Below are positions 1 to 9,034 of a stretch of DNA of 46,530 bases, one piece after another. The DNA is from Tannerella sp. (lineage in GTDB: Bacteria; Bacteroidota; Bacteroidia; Bacteroidales; Tannerellaceae), in the NCBI RefSeq assembly GCF_030528505.1, contig NZ_JAUMYS010000015.1:1-46530 (forward strand). The letters are read 5' to 3'. A program made the translations under genes and the position numbers. The notes beneath the pieces are model-generated. The model worked only from the letters and a program-made list of their open reading frames with translations, had not been told where the DNA came from and searched no databases. The first letter of the stretch is position 1. Every line of letters starts with the position of its first letter.

Positions 1-125
1 AGATGTTGAGGTGTTGAGTTGTTTGGGCTGATGGCTGAACACTGAAAACAGAACGCTAAACAACTAAACGTCCGAAGAACTGAAAGTTGAATAACAATTA
101 ACAATTGACCATTAATAATTGAAAA

Positions 126-215
126 ACAGCCCTGAGAGGGCGTGTTAATTCAGCCCAATGCGCAGCGTTGGGAAACAAGGATACCCCTCGACGGAGGGCT
201 GTAAGCCTGAATTAA
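126..215. repeat. Palindrome-rich intergenic element
   Basis: Several exact inverted repeats are packed together: gccct/agggc (129-133 with 137-141), cccaa/ttggg (154-158 with 168-172) and ccctc/gaggg (185-189 with 194-198). Two long-range pairings cross each other: acagccct (126-133) with agggctgt (195-202), and ttaattcag (145-153) with ctgaattaa (207-215). The crossing means either alternative folds or a pseudoknot-like fold. It looks like a dispersed REP-type element, but copy number elsewhere cannot be seen from this window. Confidence 0.55.
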
Positions 216-308
216 ATGAATGAAAGATTAATTGTTAATAGCTATGCGTGGTATAGACCCAATCATGTACCCTGCATAACCATTAATAGCTGACAAATAA
301 GCATTAAT

Positions 309-380
309 CTGTCATTCCGAACGTAGTGAGGAACCTCGCTCTGTAAAGGAAAGATTCATCGCTGACGCTCTGAATGACAG
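309..380. repeat. Short element with 9-bp terminal inverted repeats
   Basis: The ends are exact inverted repeats: ctgtcattc at 309-317 and gaatgacag at 372-380, enclosing 54 bases. The type ctgtcattccgaacg...gaatgacag resembles MITE-like intergenic repeats found in many Bacteroidota genomes (recollection, not searched). It encodes nothing. No target-site duplication is obvious. Confidence 0.5.
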
Positions 381-457
381 GAAAAATAAAAACTTGTGCA
401 ACTTGTGGTCAAAAACTGACCGCTGAAAGCTGACCACTGACCGCTAGCACACAAATA

Positions 458-1612
458 TTAATATGTATGCTCTCCTTCGCGCATCTCCCGGTCGTTGATC
501 TTGTGCAAGTCCAATGCCCGCCACGCGTAAAAGATATAGGCCAGCACGAACGGAATCAGGAACGAAACGTACATCATCGTCTGCAATGTGAAATGGCTCG
601 ATGAGCTGTTTCGAATCGTTAAGGAACTTTGCAGATCGACCGTCGACGGATAGTACGCCGTATGATTCCATCCTGCGCAAAGCAATAACGCCAGCACCGT
701 CAGTACCGTTCCCGTTCCGGCGAACCAGATGCCTTTGACATGATATTTCGAGAGCATCGTGTCGATGATACCGTAGAGCACCAATACGACTCCAGCAAGG
801 AAAAGCACCAATACGAGCGGCATCTCCAGCAGATTGTTCAGATACTTGTACGGTTGCATGAAGATCTCTTCCGTCTCCGGATGTACCGCATACCCATCCA
901 TCGTCATCAGACGACCGACAAACAGGAGGAAAAAAACGAGAAATCCGCCAACTTCAATCGGCAGACGTTTACGGCAATGCTTATCCACTTCGTCGTCTTC
1001 GATGTTATTCACGAAGTAAAGGATGGCCAATACCCTTGCCAGAAAGAATACGGCCGCTCCGAGACACAGGTTCCAGATTACCGTTACCGCCTCCAATCCG
1101 TGCCATGGCGTGGCCCAACGCGAGATCACCGGCATGCCCAGCTCCGTCAGCTGTGCCTTATCGACCACGAACTCGGCGCCCGTAAAAAACGTGCCCACAG
1201 CCGTGCCGAGCAACAGCGGACCCAGCACTCCGTTGATGATCAGAAAAATCTGGTAGGTCTTTTTGCCTAAGAGGTTGCCTTTCTTAGCCTGAAATTCGTA
1301 GGAGACGGCTTGCAGCACGAAGCAGAGCAGAATCAGCGTCCATACCCAGTAGGCCCCTCCGAAGCTCGTCGAATAAAACAGAGGGAACGACGCGAAGAAA
1401 GCCCCTCCGAAGGTGACCAGCGTCGTGAAAGTAAATTCCCACTTGCGACCGATCGAATTGATCAGCAATTTCTGCTGTCTCTCCGTCTTTCCTATCGTAA
1501 ACAGCAGCGACTGACCGCCCTGTACAAACATCAAAAATACCAACAGCGCTCCCAGCAACGAGACCAGAAACCACCAATATTCCTGAAGAAATTGATAACT
1601 TATTTGATTCAT
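458..1612 (-). CDS. cydB: Cytochrome bd ubiquinol oxidase subunit II (CydB)
   Basis: This is the second subunit of the inner-membrane cytochrome bd quinol oxidase, which reduces O2 to water at very low oxygen tension. The 384-residue protein is the usual length and almost wholly hydrophobic, with repeated membrane spans. The first is around residues 13-33 (the WWFLVSLLGALLVFLMF stretch). The family's overall pattern of a long membrane protein with short polar loops is clear. It lies 26 bp downstream of cydA on the same strand and is the last gene of the DUF4492-cydA-cydB operon. No clear terminator follows; the next 450 bases are repeat-rich. The identification is firm because of the pairing with an unmistakable CydA. 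Confidence 0.95.
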   Translation of the reverse strand: MNQISYQFLQEYWWFLVSLLGALLVFLMFVQGGQSLLFTIGKTERQQKLLINSIGRKWEFTFTTLVTFGGAFFASFPLFYSTSFGGAYWVWTLILLCFVLQAVSYEFQAKKGNLLGKKTYQIFLIINGVLGPLLLGTAVGTFFTGAEFVVDKAQLTELGMPVISRWATPWHGLEAVTVIWNLCLGAAVFFLARVLAILYFVNNIEDDEVDKHCRKRLPIEVGGFLVFFLLFVGRLMTMDGYAVHPETEEIFMQPYKYLNNLLEMPLVLVLFLAGVVLVLYGIIDTMLSKYHVKGIWFAGTGTVLTVLALLLCAGWNHTAYYPSTVDLQSSLTIRNSSSSHFTLQTMMYVSFLIPFVLAYIFYAWRALDLHKINDREMREGEHTY

Positions 1613-1638
1613 AGCGTTTGATTTTTAATCGGTTGTCA

Positions 1639-3189
1639 TTATTCGGAAATTTCAGGGCCTTTCTTGATAGCCTTCGTCATGATGCCGATTTCGGCAATGA
1701 GCAGGATCGTGAATAGTACGAGGAACAGGAAGAACGTCAGTTGCACCGAGCTGGTTTGCAGTTTCGATACGGCTGCGCCCGTCGGCATCAGGTCCTGGAT
1801 CACCCACGGCTGACGCCCTACTTCGGCCACGATCCATCCCGCCTGACTGGCTATGTAAGCCAACGGGATAGACCAGAGGCATACCTTTTGCAACCAGCGA
1901 TGTTTCGTGATCTGTCCTTTTCGTCCGAGCATCAGCACCAGCACGAAAATCAGCATAAAGAAAAGTCCCAGTCCTACCATCACGCGGAACGAGTAAAATG
2001 TCAGCGCCACCGGCGGGATCAGTTCGGCCGGGTCTTTGATGTAACCGTAGCCGAAATAGCGGAAGTTCTCTTCGAGCGTAGAACGGCTCGTTTGCATCGC
2101 CGCCTCGTCGCCGGCTTTGACGGCCTTCCGGTAATCGGCCAATGCCTGAATCGCCACTCTTCCGCGCGCCATCTTCTCCTGCGCCGATATCGCTAAGCCG
2201 TCGCCCGAAGGATACCCTCCGTCGATAAGGTCGCCGATACCCGGCACAAACGCGTTGGGATCGCGTTCCGTCAGCAACGACAACAATTTGGGAATGCCGA
2301 TCTTTCCGATGAACGGCTCTTCGTTATCGTTATACGCTTTCTTCGACGGATTCAATACTCCGACAGCCACCAGCTCTACTCCGTTCGAGCCTTTATACAA
2401 GCCCTCCATGGCCGCCAGTTTCATCGGCTGATATTGTCCCACGCAGTAAGCCGATCCGTCGCCCGTCCACATCAGTAATACGGACGATACGAGGCCGAAT
2501 ATCGAGCCGATCTTTATGCTTTCCATCGCGAATTGCCGCTGACGGTTCCGCAGCAGAAACCACGAGCTGACCCCTACGACGAATACCGCGCCAAGCACCC
2601 ACGCGGAGAGTACCGTATGGAAGAACTTGTTGATCGCTACCGGCGAGAAAGCAACGGCCCAAAAGTCGAACATCTCGTTCCGTACCGTGTCGGGATTAAA
2701 CTGCATGCCGACCGGGTACTGCATCCACGCGTTGGCCACCAGAATCCAGAAGGCCGAAAGGGTGGCTCCCGTAATCGTCAGCCAGGTAGAAGCCAGATGC
2801 GCGCCTCTGCTGACCTTGTTCCAGCCAAAGAACATGACGGCGATAAACGTGGCTTCCATAAAGAACGCCAGAATACCTTCGATCGCTAATGGAGCGCCGA
2901 AAATATCGCCTACGAACCAGCTGTAGTTCGACCAGTTCGTCCCGAATTCGAACTCCAGAATCAGTCCGGTGGCCACTCCAATGGCAAAATTGATACCAAA
3001 GAGTTTCATCCAGAATTTGGCCGTTTCTTTCCAAAACTCTTTTCCGGTACGGTAATAGATCGTTTCCATCACGGCCATCACGATTCCCAGCCCGAGGGTG
3101 AGCGGAACGAATAGCCAATGATAGATGGCCGTCAGAGCAAACTGCGCCCGCGACCAATCAACCAAAGAAGAATCTAAATTTTCAATCAT
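1639..3189 (-). CDS. cydA: Cytochrome bd ubiquinol oxidase subunit I (CydA)
   Basis: This is the quinol-oxidising, haem-bearing subunit of cytochrome bd, 516 residues. Known ligands and proton-path residues can be placed with a constant +5 offset from E. coli: His24 (AIYHW) for His19, Glu104 and Glu112 (IEGILAFFMEA) for Glu99 and Glu107, and His191 (NKFFHT) for His186. The conserved C-terminal motif VAEVGRQPW is present. The periplasmic Q-loop region (about residues 250-385) is divergent and hydrophilic, as in other Bacteroidota. The gene sits between the small DUF4492 gene (18-bp gap) and cydB (26-bp gap), so all three are probably one transcript from the promoter near 3480. Confidence 0.97.
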   Translation of the reverse strand: MIENLDSSLVDWSRAQFALTAIYHWLFVPLTLGLGIVMAVMETIYYRTGKEFWKETAKFWMKLFGINFAIGVATGLILEFEFGTNWSNYSWFVGDIFGAPLAIEGILAFFMEATFIAVMFFGWNKVSRGAHLASTWLTITGATLSAFWILVANAWMQYPVGMQFNPDTVRNEMFDFWAVAFSPVAINKFFHTVLSAWVLGAVFVVGVSSWFLLRNRQRQFAMESIKIGSIFGLVSSVLLMWTGDGSAYCVGQYQPMKLAAMEGLYKGSNGVELVAVGVLNPSKKAYNDNEEPFIGKIGIPKLLSLLTERDPNAFVPGIGDLIDGGYPSGDGLAISAQEKMARGRVAIQALADYRKAVKAGDEAAMQTSRSTLEENFRYFGYGYIKDPAELIPPVALTFYSFRVMVGLGLFFMLIFVLVLMLGRKGQITKHRWLQKVCLWSIPLAYIASQAGWIVAEVGRQPWVIQDLMPTGAAVSKLQTSSVQLTFFLFLVLFTILLIAEIGIMTKAIKKGPEISE

Positions 3190-3207
3190 CGTGTTTTAGT
3201 TTAGTCA

Positions 3208-3444
3208 TTAATTATTTGATGGATGTAATGCTCTTTCAACCAGCTCTTCCGAGACGTAGTGTTCTTTTTCTTCCGCCGTGTCGAAGCGGTTCAGGTAGCG
3301 TGGGAAAAAGAAAATTTTTAAAACGATAAACATAATGAATAGCTTAATCAAAATCAGTATCCAAAGCGTCCTTCCCCAAGTCATAGACCTGAAGCCCTCG
3401 ACATAGAATCGGAAGATACGCATCGGCAGATTGCTATATTTCAT
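3208..3444 (-). CDS. DUF4492 small single-span membrane protein
   Basis: This 78-residue protein has one strong transmembrane segment (about residues 27-46: LWILILIKLFIMFIVLKIFF), a basic aromatic N-terminus (RIFRFYVEGFRSMTWG) and an acidic C-terminal tail. The pattern matches DUF4492, a Bacteroidota family that commonly precedes cydA. It is the first gene of the cyd operon, 18 bp ahead of cydA. Its function is unproved. By analogy with CydX/CydS, the single-span accessory subunits of other bd oxidases, a structural or assembly role in the bd complex is plausible. The start at 3444 is supported by the promoter element 34-41 bases upstream. Confidence 0.85.
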   Translation of the reverse strand: MKYSNLPMRIFRFYVEGFRSMTWGRTLWILILIKLFIMFIVLKIFFFPRYLNRFDTAEEKEHYVSEELVERALHPSNN

Positions 3445-3477
3445 GACATTGTATTGGTTACAAAATTAATGTTCATG

Positions 3478-3485
3478 CAAATGTA
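3478..3485 (-). promoter_or_regulatory. -7 element of the DUF4492-cydAB operon
   Basis: TACATTTG on the minus strand matches the Bacteroidota housekeeping -7 consensus TAnnTTTG. It lies 33 bases before the DUF4492 ATG, giving an expected transcript start near 3471. No clear -33 TTTG is seen. It is back to back with the promoter of the ECF sigma gene. Confidence 0.6.
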
Positions 3486-3525
3486 GTTTCTTTTTCCGAA
3501 ACATGCAACATCCGCAGCTTTTTTA

Positions 3526-3533
3526 TAAATTTG
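3526..3533 (+). promoter_or_regulatory. -7 element of the ECF sigma gene
   Basis: TAAATTTG matches TAnnTTTG exactly. The expected transcript start is near 3540, which leaves about 37 bases of leader before the ATG at 3577. Being of housekeeping type, it suggests basal sigma transcription with control exerted later by the FecR anti-sigma. Confidence 0.55.
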
Positions 3534-3576
3534 CACAAAGGAACAATCATTGTCGAATAAGATAAATCTTGTATGC

Positions 3577-4167
3577 ATGGATGTTGATCTCAGACTTCTG
3601 AAGGAAGGGAATGAGCGTGTTTTCAGACAAATCGTTCGGTCTTACGAATGCCGGTTGAACCGATTTGCGATGATATACACACAGAATCGTGCTGTATCCG
3701 AAGAAATCGTGTCTGACACATTTTTGTCATTATGGAAGAACCGTCATTCTTTGGATGAAAATACTCGATTGACTCCTTATCTGATGGTTATCCTTCGCAA
3801 TAAATGCATCAATTATTTGAGGTCTTTCCGGCATAAGTTTGTATCGATTGACGAAATGGATATCGGAGCAATATATGTGAAAGCCCATTTATATACGTTA
3901 GAAAATGATGCTTCCAAACTTCTGGAAGAGGAAGATCTACTCCTTGTGATAAGAAAGGCGATGGAGACATTGCCCGAAAAAACACGTGCGATTTTTGAAA
4001 TGAGTCGTATCCAAGGCTTAAAAAATAAAGAAATTGCAGATCAATATGGGTTGTCTGTGAAGGCGATCGAGTTTCATATCACGAAAGCTCTGCAATATTT
4101 AAGAAAAAAAATGCCGAAAGAATATTTGTTTTTACTCTTCTTCCTGTTCTCATCTTATCGGCATTAG
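3577..4167 (+). CDS. ECF-type RNA polymerase sigma factor (locus 1)
   Basis: A sigma-70 family factor of the extracytoplasmic-function type, 196 residues from the ATG at 3577; an in-frame TTG at 3550 is a less likely start. Region 2 covers about residues 10-80 (FRQIVRSYECRLNRFA, then SEEIVSDTFLSLWKNR and YLMVILRNKCINYLR). Region 4 covers about residues 130-180 (LPEKTRAIFEMSRIQGLKNKEIA, with the helix-turn-helix QYGLSVKAIEFHITKAL). It is followed by a FecR anti-sigma factor and a SusC with an STN domain. In such Bacteroidota modules, ligand binding at the outer membrane is relayed through STN and FecR to free the sigma factor, which then activates the adjacent susCD genes. Confidence 0.92.
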   Translation: MDVDLRLLKEGNERVFRQIVRSYECRLNRFAMIYTQNRAVSEEIVSDTFLSLWKNRHSLDENTRLTPYLMVILRNKCINYLRSFRHKFVSIDEMDIGAIYVKAHLYTLENDASKLLEEEDLLLVIRKAMETLPEKTRAIFEMSRIQGLKNKEIADQYGLSVKAIEFHITKALQYLRKKMPKEYLFLLFFLFSSYRH

Positions 4168-4339
4168 CCGGAACTCCATCACGTTTTCGCAGTAATAGAA
4201 TAAATATCTGGCTTGCAATCAGCGAAAAAAGAAGAATTTGAGAAATCTGCTATTATGATTCTCCACAGTTTAACAACTATATTTTAGGGTGTGATTCAGA
4301 AGATACTGTTCTTCATGATGAACATGGATGCCTTAAAAT

Positions 4340-5461
4340 ATGGATGATTTGTTATTGATAAAATTTATTGAACAAGACGTGACGATTGAAGAGGCACGTC
4401 AAGTTTTGTATTGGATAGAACAAACCGAAGCAAACCGAACACATTTTGCCGAGTTGCAGATTTTGTGGACGGCAACCTCTGTCTGTGGCATGTACAGAAC
4501 GAATGAACAGGCGATTCAAAAGATTATGGGGCGCATACGCCGGGAGAAAAGAATCACTTCATTGTACAGATATTACATTGCGGCTGCTTGCATAGTTGCC
4601 ATCATTGCGATTGGGCTTTCCATATGGAATATATCGGATAAACCATTTGATTATGAGGCAGCCATCCAGAATGTTTCATGCGGTAATAAGATCACATTGA
4701 AAATCGGAGGAAAAGAGGAAATGCAATGCACTGAATCGACGGTCAACGTCTTGCATGATCATCGGAAAGTAATTATTAACGACACGATCGAAACCGTTGA
4801 TCGAAAAGGGCCAGAACCGAATGTTTTATACGTACCCTACGGAAAGCGTGCGGAGCTTCGGCTATCCGACGGCACAATCATCTATCTAAACTCCGGTTCT
4901 ACGCTTGTATATCCACCTTGTTTTACGGTCAATCGAAGAGAAGTTTATCTTGACGGCGAAGCTTATTTTGATGTTTCCAAAGATGAAGATCAGGTATTTG
5001 TTGTCAAAACGTTATATCGATCGGTAGAAGTTTTAGGGACTCAATTTAACGTGGCTGTTGATCGGGAACTTCAATCATTTGAAACGGTACTGGTCAACGG
5101 ATCGGTGATGATCAAAGGAGATGAGACGGATGAAACATTAGTACCGAATCAGTATTACAGTTTCTCAAACGAAACGAAGATTGAACATATTCAGTCTGTT
5201 GATGTGGCTTATTATATTGCATGGACAGAAAATAAACTTCTGTTCAAGAAAGAGACACTGTACAAAGCAATACGAAAACTGGAAAAGGCATACAACATAC
5301 GGATCGAACTGGTGGATGATCAATATCTCAATTATCAGGTTTCGGGGCAACTTAATCTCAGGGATTCAGCCGAAGAAACTGTCAGGATACTTCTGGAAAC
5401 CGTAGTTCCGGGGGAGTTGCTTCACAAACGAGGTTATTATACCATTAAACATAATCATTAA
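4340..5461 (+). CDS. FecR-family anti-sigma factor (locus 1)
   Basis: An inner-membrane anti-sigma regulator of 373 residues. The short cytosolic N-terminus (about 1-74) should hold the sigma. A single membrane span follows at about 75-97 (YYIAAACIVAIIAIGLSIW). The periplasmic FecR domain begins near VPYGKRAELRLSDGT and continues through YLNSGSTLVYP, LDGEAYFDVSKD and VLGTQFNVAV. The C-terminal DUF4974-type domain follows (LLFKKETLYKAIRKLEKAYNI). It lies 172 bp after the sigma gene and 16 bp before susC, so it is probably cotranscribed with susC and susD. It should contact the STN domain of the adjacent SusC. The spacer before it shows no clear promoter or hairpin. Confidence 0.93.
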   Translation: MDDLLLIKFIEQDVTIEEARQVLYWIEQTEANRTHFAELQILWTATSVCGMYRTNEQAIQKIMGRIRREKRITSLYRYYIAAACIVAIIAIGLSIWNISDKPFDYEAAIQNVSCGNKITLKIGGKEEMQCTESTVNVLHDHRKVIINDTIETVDRKGPEPNVLYVPYGKRAELRLSDGTIIYLNSGSTLVYPPCFTVNRREVYLDGEAYFDVSKDEDQVFVVKTLYRSVEVLGTQFNVAVDRELQSFETVLVNGSVMIKGDETDETLVPNQYYSFSNETKIEHIQSVDVAYYIAWTENKLLFKKETLYKAIRKLEKAYNIRIELVDDQYLNYQVSGQLNLRDSAEETVRILLETVVPGELLHKRGYYTIKHNH

Positions 5462-5477
5462 TCCAATTTTTAATAAC

Positions 5478-8400
5478 ATGAGAAAGATAAATGACTTACA
5501 CAAAAGGAAGGAGCTCGGGTCTGTTTTCGGATGCCGAAGATTGCTTATCGTCTGTGTCTTATGTATTGTAGGAATGACGATGAGTGCAAACGTGCTAAAA
5601 TCCCAGATTAGCCTGACGATGAAAAATGTTACACTGCAACAAGTATTTGATGAGATTCACAGACAAGTAGGTGTAAGTATTATTTATTCCAATGAAGTTG
5701 TGAATGACAATGAAACCATTTCGATTCAAGTCAAAAATTCAACGTTGGAAGAGACGCTGAAAATGGCCTTAAAGGGGAAAAATATTGCCATCAGGGAGAG
5801 AAACGGACAAGTCGTATTGTTGCCTTCTTCAGAGAAAAACGAAGAACAACTTCCTGCTCCCGATCAGCGAAAAGTAAAAGTTACGGGAACCGTAGTCGAC
5901 CAGCTTGATGACCCTTTACCCGGAGTAAATATACAGGTTAAAGGTTTGGGTATCGGAACTATTACGGATGCAGAAGGCGTTTTTTCGATTGAAGTTCCTT
6001 ATGCCGATGCCGTATTGGTTTTTTCGTATGTCGGGTTTCAGCCCGAGGAAGTCGCGCTTAATGGCAGAGACCGGATCGCTGTTCGATTGGTTGAAGACAG
6101 CAAGGCCATGGAAGAGGTTGTTGTTATAGGATACACGACGCAAAGGAAGGCGACGATTACGGGCTCCATTGCGACCATTACAACGAAAGATTTGCAACAA
6201 AGTCCTACGGCGAATCTAAACAATGCGCTTGCAGGACGTATGCCGGGATTAATGGTCAATCAGTTCAGCGGGGGAGAACCGGGTGTGGATGCGGCTACTC
6301 TGAAAGTTCGTGGTATGGGTACGTATGGCGATCAATCTCCGATCATTATTGTCGATGGGGTAGAACGCGACATGAGTTATCTTGCCCCGGAAGAAATAGA
6401 AACGTTCACGATTCTGAAAGATGCTTCGGCAACGGCTCCTTATGGCGTACGCGGAGCGAACGGGGTCATCATTGTAACAACCAAGCGTGGAAAAGCACAA
6501 GAAAAGGCTACCGTTAATTTCAAGGCATCGGCCGGTACGAATAACCCGGTCAAATTCCCGAAATACTTAGGTTCGGCCGATTATGCCATGCTTCATAATG
6601 AAGCGGTGATCAATAGCAATCCGAATGTTGATCGGTCGAACTTAACCCTTTTCTCGGAAGAGGCTATTGCCAATTATCGCAGAGCAAGAGGGGATAATTC
6701 GGATGGACTGGGATATGATAACGATTATTTCGACTATGCGTTTCAAACCGGAACACAGCAGGATTACAGCCTCTCGGTACGAGGAGGATCTGATCGGGCG
6801 CGTTATTATGTAATGGCCAACTATTATCAGCAAAGTGGCAACTACAAACATACCAATCTCACACAGTACGATACGCAAGCCGTTTTTAAACGATATAATT
6901 TCCGCGCGAATGTGGATGTCGATATCACGAAGAATTTCTACGTCAAAGTCGATTTGGGTGCGCGTATAACGGATCGGAATGCTCCCGGAACGACAGCTTC
7001 CCGGATTGTTGCCATCTCCAACACACAGCCTCCCTATCTGCCCATCACGCTCCCCGATAACGGCCATGCCGACAATCAGAAATATGTGCTAAAGAATCCA
7101 TACGGATTGCTGTATGGAGACTACCAGCATCGCTACAATATATTGGGCGAATTATCACGCACAGGTTATCTGAATGAAAAAAAGACTTATTTAAACGGTT
7201 CTTTTGCTATCGGGCATCGTCTTGATTTTATCACTAAGGGGTTGAAAATAGAAGGTATCTTTTCGTATGATGCGGAAGAAGGGCGATGGATCCGGCGTCT
7301 TCTCGAAACACGTGCCGACGGATACGCGAATTATGGAAGGTATGCGACGTTTCAACCGGAAGAAGGAAATAATGGTTCTTATTACATGAATCACACTTCG
7401 TATGATGGAAAATATAAACTGGGCAATCCCTGGTATGATACGGATGAAACGATCAGCAACAAATTGGAGCATAATCCGGCGCAAAGTAAAACATATTATC
7501 AGTTGAAAATCGATTATTTGCGTCGGTTTGGGGCACACGATGTCTCAGGTCTCGTATTGTTCAACCGCTCGACACGAACATATGATAATCGTGTAGATTA
7601 TCGTTATCAGGGAGTTAGCGGACGAGTTACGTATGGCTATGAGAATAAGTATCTGGCTGAGTTTAATATCGGTTATAATGGTTCGGAGAACTTTGCGCCG
7701 GGTAAACGCTACGGTACTTTTCCAGCCGCCTCTGTCGGATGGGTCATATCGCGCGAATCATTTATGGAGAGAGCTAGTGCATGGTTGGATATGTTAAAAA
7801 TAAGAGGTTCTTTCGGGTTAGTCGGAAGCGATAAGATTTCCGATTCAGACGACGATCGTTTTGCCTACCTTCAATTTTATAAGGAGGGTAGCGGCTACAA
7901 CTTCGGCGTAAATGAGTTCGGTAGTCGTTATGCCGGACTACACGAAGGAAATTTTGCGAATCCGGATTTGACCTGGGAGAAAGCTGAAAAACTGAATGTC
8001 GGACTCGATGCTTCGCTCTTTGACGAACGTCTTACGCTCTCGTTCGATTATTTCCGCGAACATCGCTATGATATTATTACCAGCTTGAGTGGTAGTAATA
8101 AGCTTGGTTTTCCGGATATTGTAGGCAAAGACGCGCCATTCATCAATTCCGGTATTGTTGATAATTATGGTGTCGATTTCGAAATAGGCTGGAATGGACG
8201 TGTTGGGAAAAATTTTCGTTATTATATAAAGCCTAATTTTACATTCGCCCGAAATAAAATCAAGTTTATGAACGAAATAAATTACGATAACGACTATCGT
8301 AGGAATACCGGCAAACGTATCAACGAGCATTTTGTGTACGTTGTAGACCATTTTGTTCGGGATCAGGAGGAAGCAGATCGTTTAAATGCGATGAACGATG

Positions 8401-9017
8401 GCAGTGGTTTCCAGCCATGGGGAAAACTTTATCCGGGGGATGTCGTCTATAGAGATCTCAATGGCGATGGTAAAATTGATAACGAAGGGGACCGTATGCC
8501 TATGGGATACCCGAGAACGCCCGAAATACAGTTCGGTATTCCGATCGGTATACAATATAAAGGGTTCGATTTTAGCATGCTTTTTCAAGGATCAGCTCAT
8601 AGCAGTGTGTTGCTTGACGGTGCTGCCGTGTGGGATTTTCCTGCGTATGAACAGGATCAAATCGGGAAAGTAAAGCCGATGCACCTTGATCGATGGACGG
8701 AAGAAAGAAAAGACGTGGCAAAGTACCCGAGGCTGACTTACGGAGCGAATAACAATAATAAAAATAATCATAGCAGTCTATTTTTATATGACGCTTCTTA
8801 CCTGCGTCTGAAGAACCTGGAAATCGGATATTCACTTCCTAAAAGTGCGATTCGTTTTGCGGGATTGCAAAACTTCAGGATATATGCCCAAGGAATGAAC
8901 CTTTTAACGTTTGATAATCTGGAAGATGTGGATGTCGATCCGGAAACAAAGAGTGGAGACGGTTCTTGGTATCCCGTACAGCGTATTTTTAATTTTGGCA
9001 TCAATATTACGTATTAA
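5478..9017 (+). CDS. SusC/RagA-type TonB-dependent receptor with STN signalling domain (locus 1)
   Basis: An outer-membrane TonB-dependent importer of 1179 residues. In order: signal peptide (about 1-38, hydrophobic core RLLIVCVLCIVGMTM); secretin/TonB short N-terminal (STN) domain at about 43-115; carboxypeptidase-like regulatory domain at about 133-205 (VTGTVVDQLDDPLPGVNI, SYVGFQPEEV); the SusC hallmark EEVVVIGYTTQRK near 212-224; plug domain to about 340 (KVRGMGTYGDQSPIIIVDGV, ILKDASATAPYGVRGANGVI); then a long beta-barrel ending in an aromatic-rich strand (IFNFGINITY). The STN domain matches the upstream ECF/FecR pair. SusD follows after 17 bp. The ligand cannot be told from sequence; the neighbouring oxidoreductase and DUF1080 gene point to a glycoside or sugar conjugate. 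Confidence 0.95.
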   Translation: MRKINDLHKRKELGSVFGCRRLLIVCVLCIVGMTMSANVLKSQISLTMKNVTLQQVFDEIHRQVGVSIIYSNEVVNDNETISIQVKNSTLEETLKMALKGKNIAIRERNGQVVLLPSSEKNEEQLPAPDQRKVKVTGTVVDQLDDPLPGVNIQVKGLGIGTITDAEGVFSIEVPYADAVLVFSYVGFQPEEVALNGRDRIAVRLVEDSKAMEEVVVIGYTTQRKATITGSIATITTKDLQQSPTANLNNALAGRMPGLMVNQFSGGEPGVDAATLKVRGMGTYGDQSPIIIVDGVERDMSYLAPEEIETFTILKDASATAPYGVRGANGVIIVTTKRGKAQEKATVNFKASAGTNNPVKFPKYLGSADYAMLHNEAVINSNPNVDRSNLTLFSEEAIANYRRARGDNSDGLGYDNDYFDYAFQTGTQQDYSLSVRGGSDRARYYVMANYYQQSGNYKHTNLTQYDTQAVFKRYNFRANVDVDITKNFYVKVDLGARITDRNAPGTTASRIVAISNTQPPYLPITLPDNGHADNQKYVLKNPYGLLYGDYQHRYNILGELSRTGYLNEKKTYLNGSFAIGHRLDFITKGLKIEGIFSYDAEEGRWIRRLLETRADGYANYGRYATFQPEEGNNGSYYMNHTSYDGKYKLGNPWYDTDETISNKLEHNPAQSKTYYQLKIDYLRRFGAHDVSGLVLFNRSTRTYDNRVDYRYQGVSGRVTYGYENKYLAEFNIGYNGSENFAPGKRYGTFPAASVGWVISRESFMERASAWLDMLKIRGSFGLVGSDKISDSDDDRFAYLQFYKEGSGYNFGVNEFGSRYAGLHEGNFANPDLTWEKAEKLNVGLDASLFDERLTLSFDYFREHRYDIITSLSGSNKLGFPDIVGKDAPFINSGIVDNYGVDFEIGWNGRVGKNFRYYIKPNFTFARNKIKFMNEINYDNDYRRNTGKRINEHFVYVVDHFVRDQEEADRLNAMNDGSGFQPWGKLYPGDVVYRDLNGDGKIDNEGDRMPMGYPRTPEIQFGIPIGIQYKGFDFSMLFQGSAHSSVLLDGAAVWDFPAYEQDQIGKVKPMHLDRWTEERKDVAKYPRLTYGANNNNKNNHSSLFLYDASYLRLKNLEIGYSLPKSAIRFAGLQNFRIYAQGMNLLTFDNLEDVDVDPETKSGDGSWYPVQRIFNFGINITY

Positions 9018-9034
9018 CGTTAAAACTTAAGAAC

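Larger units (their letters stand above)
1..457. other. Non-coding region downstream of cydB, rich in small repeats
   Basis: No credible gene is seen. The left part (1-125) is AT-rich and made of decayed short repeats, such as alternations of aacaatt and accatt around 92-120. The middle holds a palindrome-rich element (126-215) and a short element with terminal inverted repeats (309-380), both listed separately. The right part (416-445) repeats ctgacc three times (416-421, 430-435, 437-442). A small 5-bp inverted repeat (407-411 with 417-421) lies beyond the cydB stop but is too weak to call a terminator. Such repeat-laden spacers are common between Bacteroidota operons. Confidence 0.6.

Noticed and set aside
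416..445. Terminator for cydB
   Set aside because: The only inverted repeat (407-421) has a 5-bp stem; the repeated ctgacc units look like decayed direct repeats rather than a terminator.
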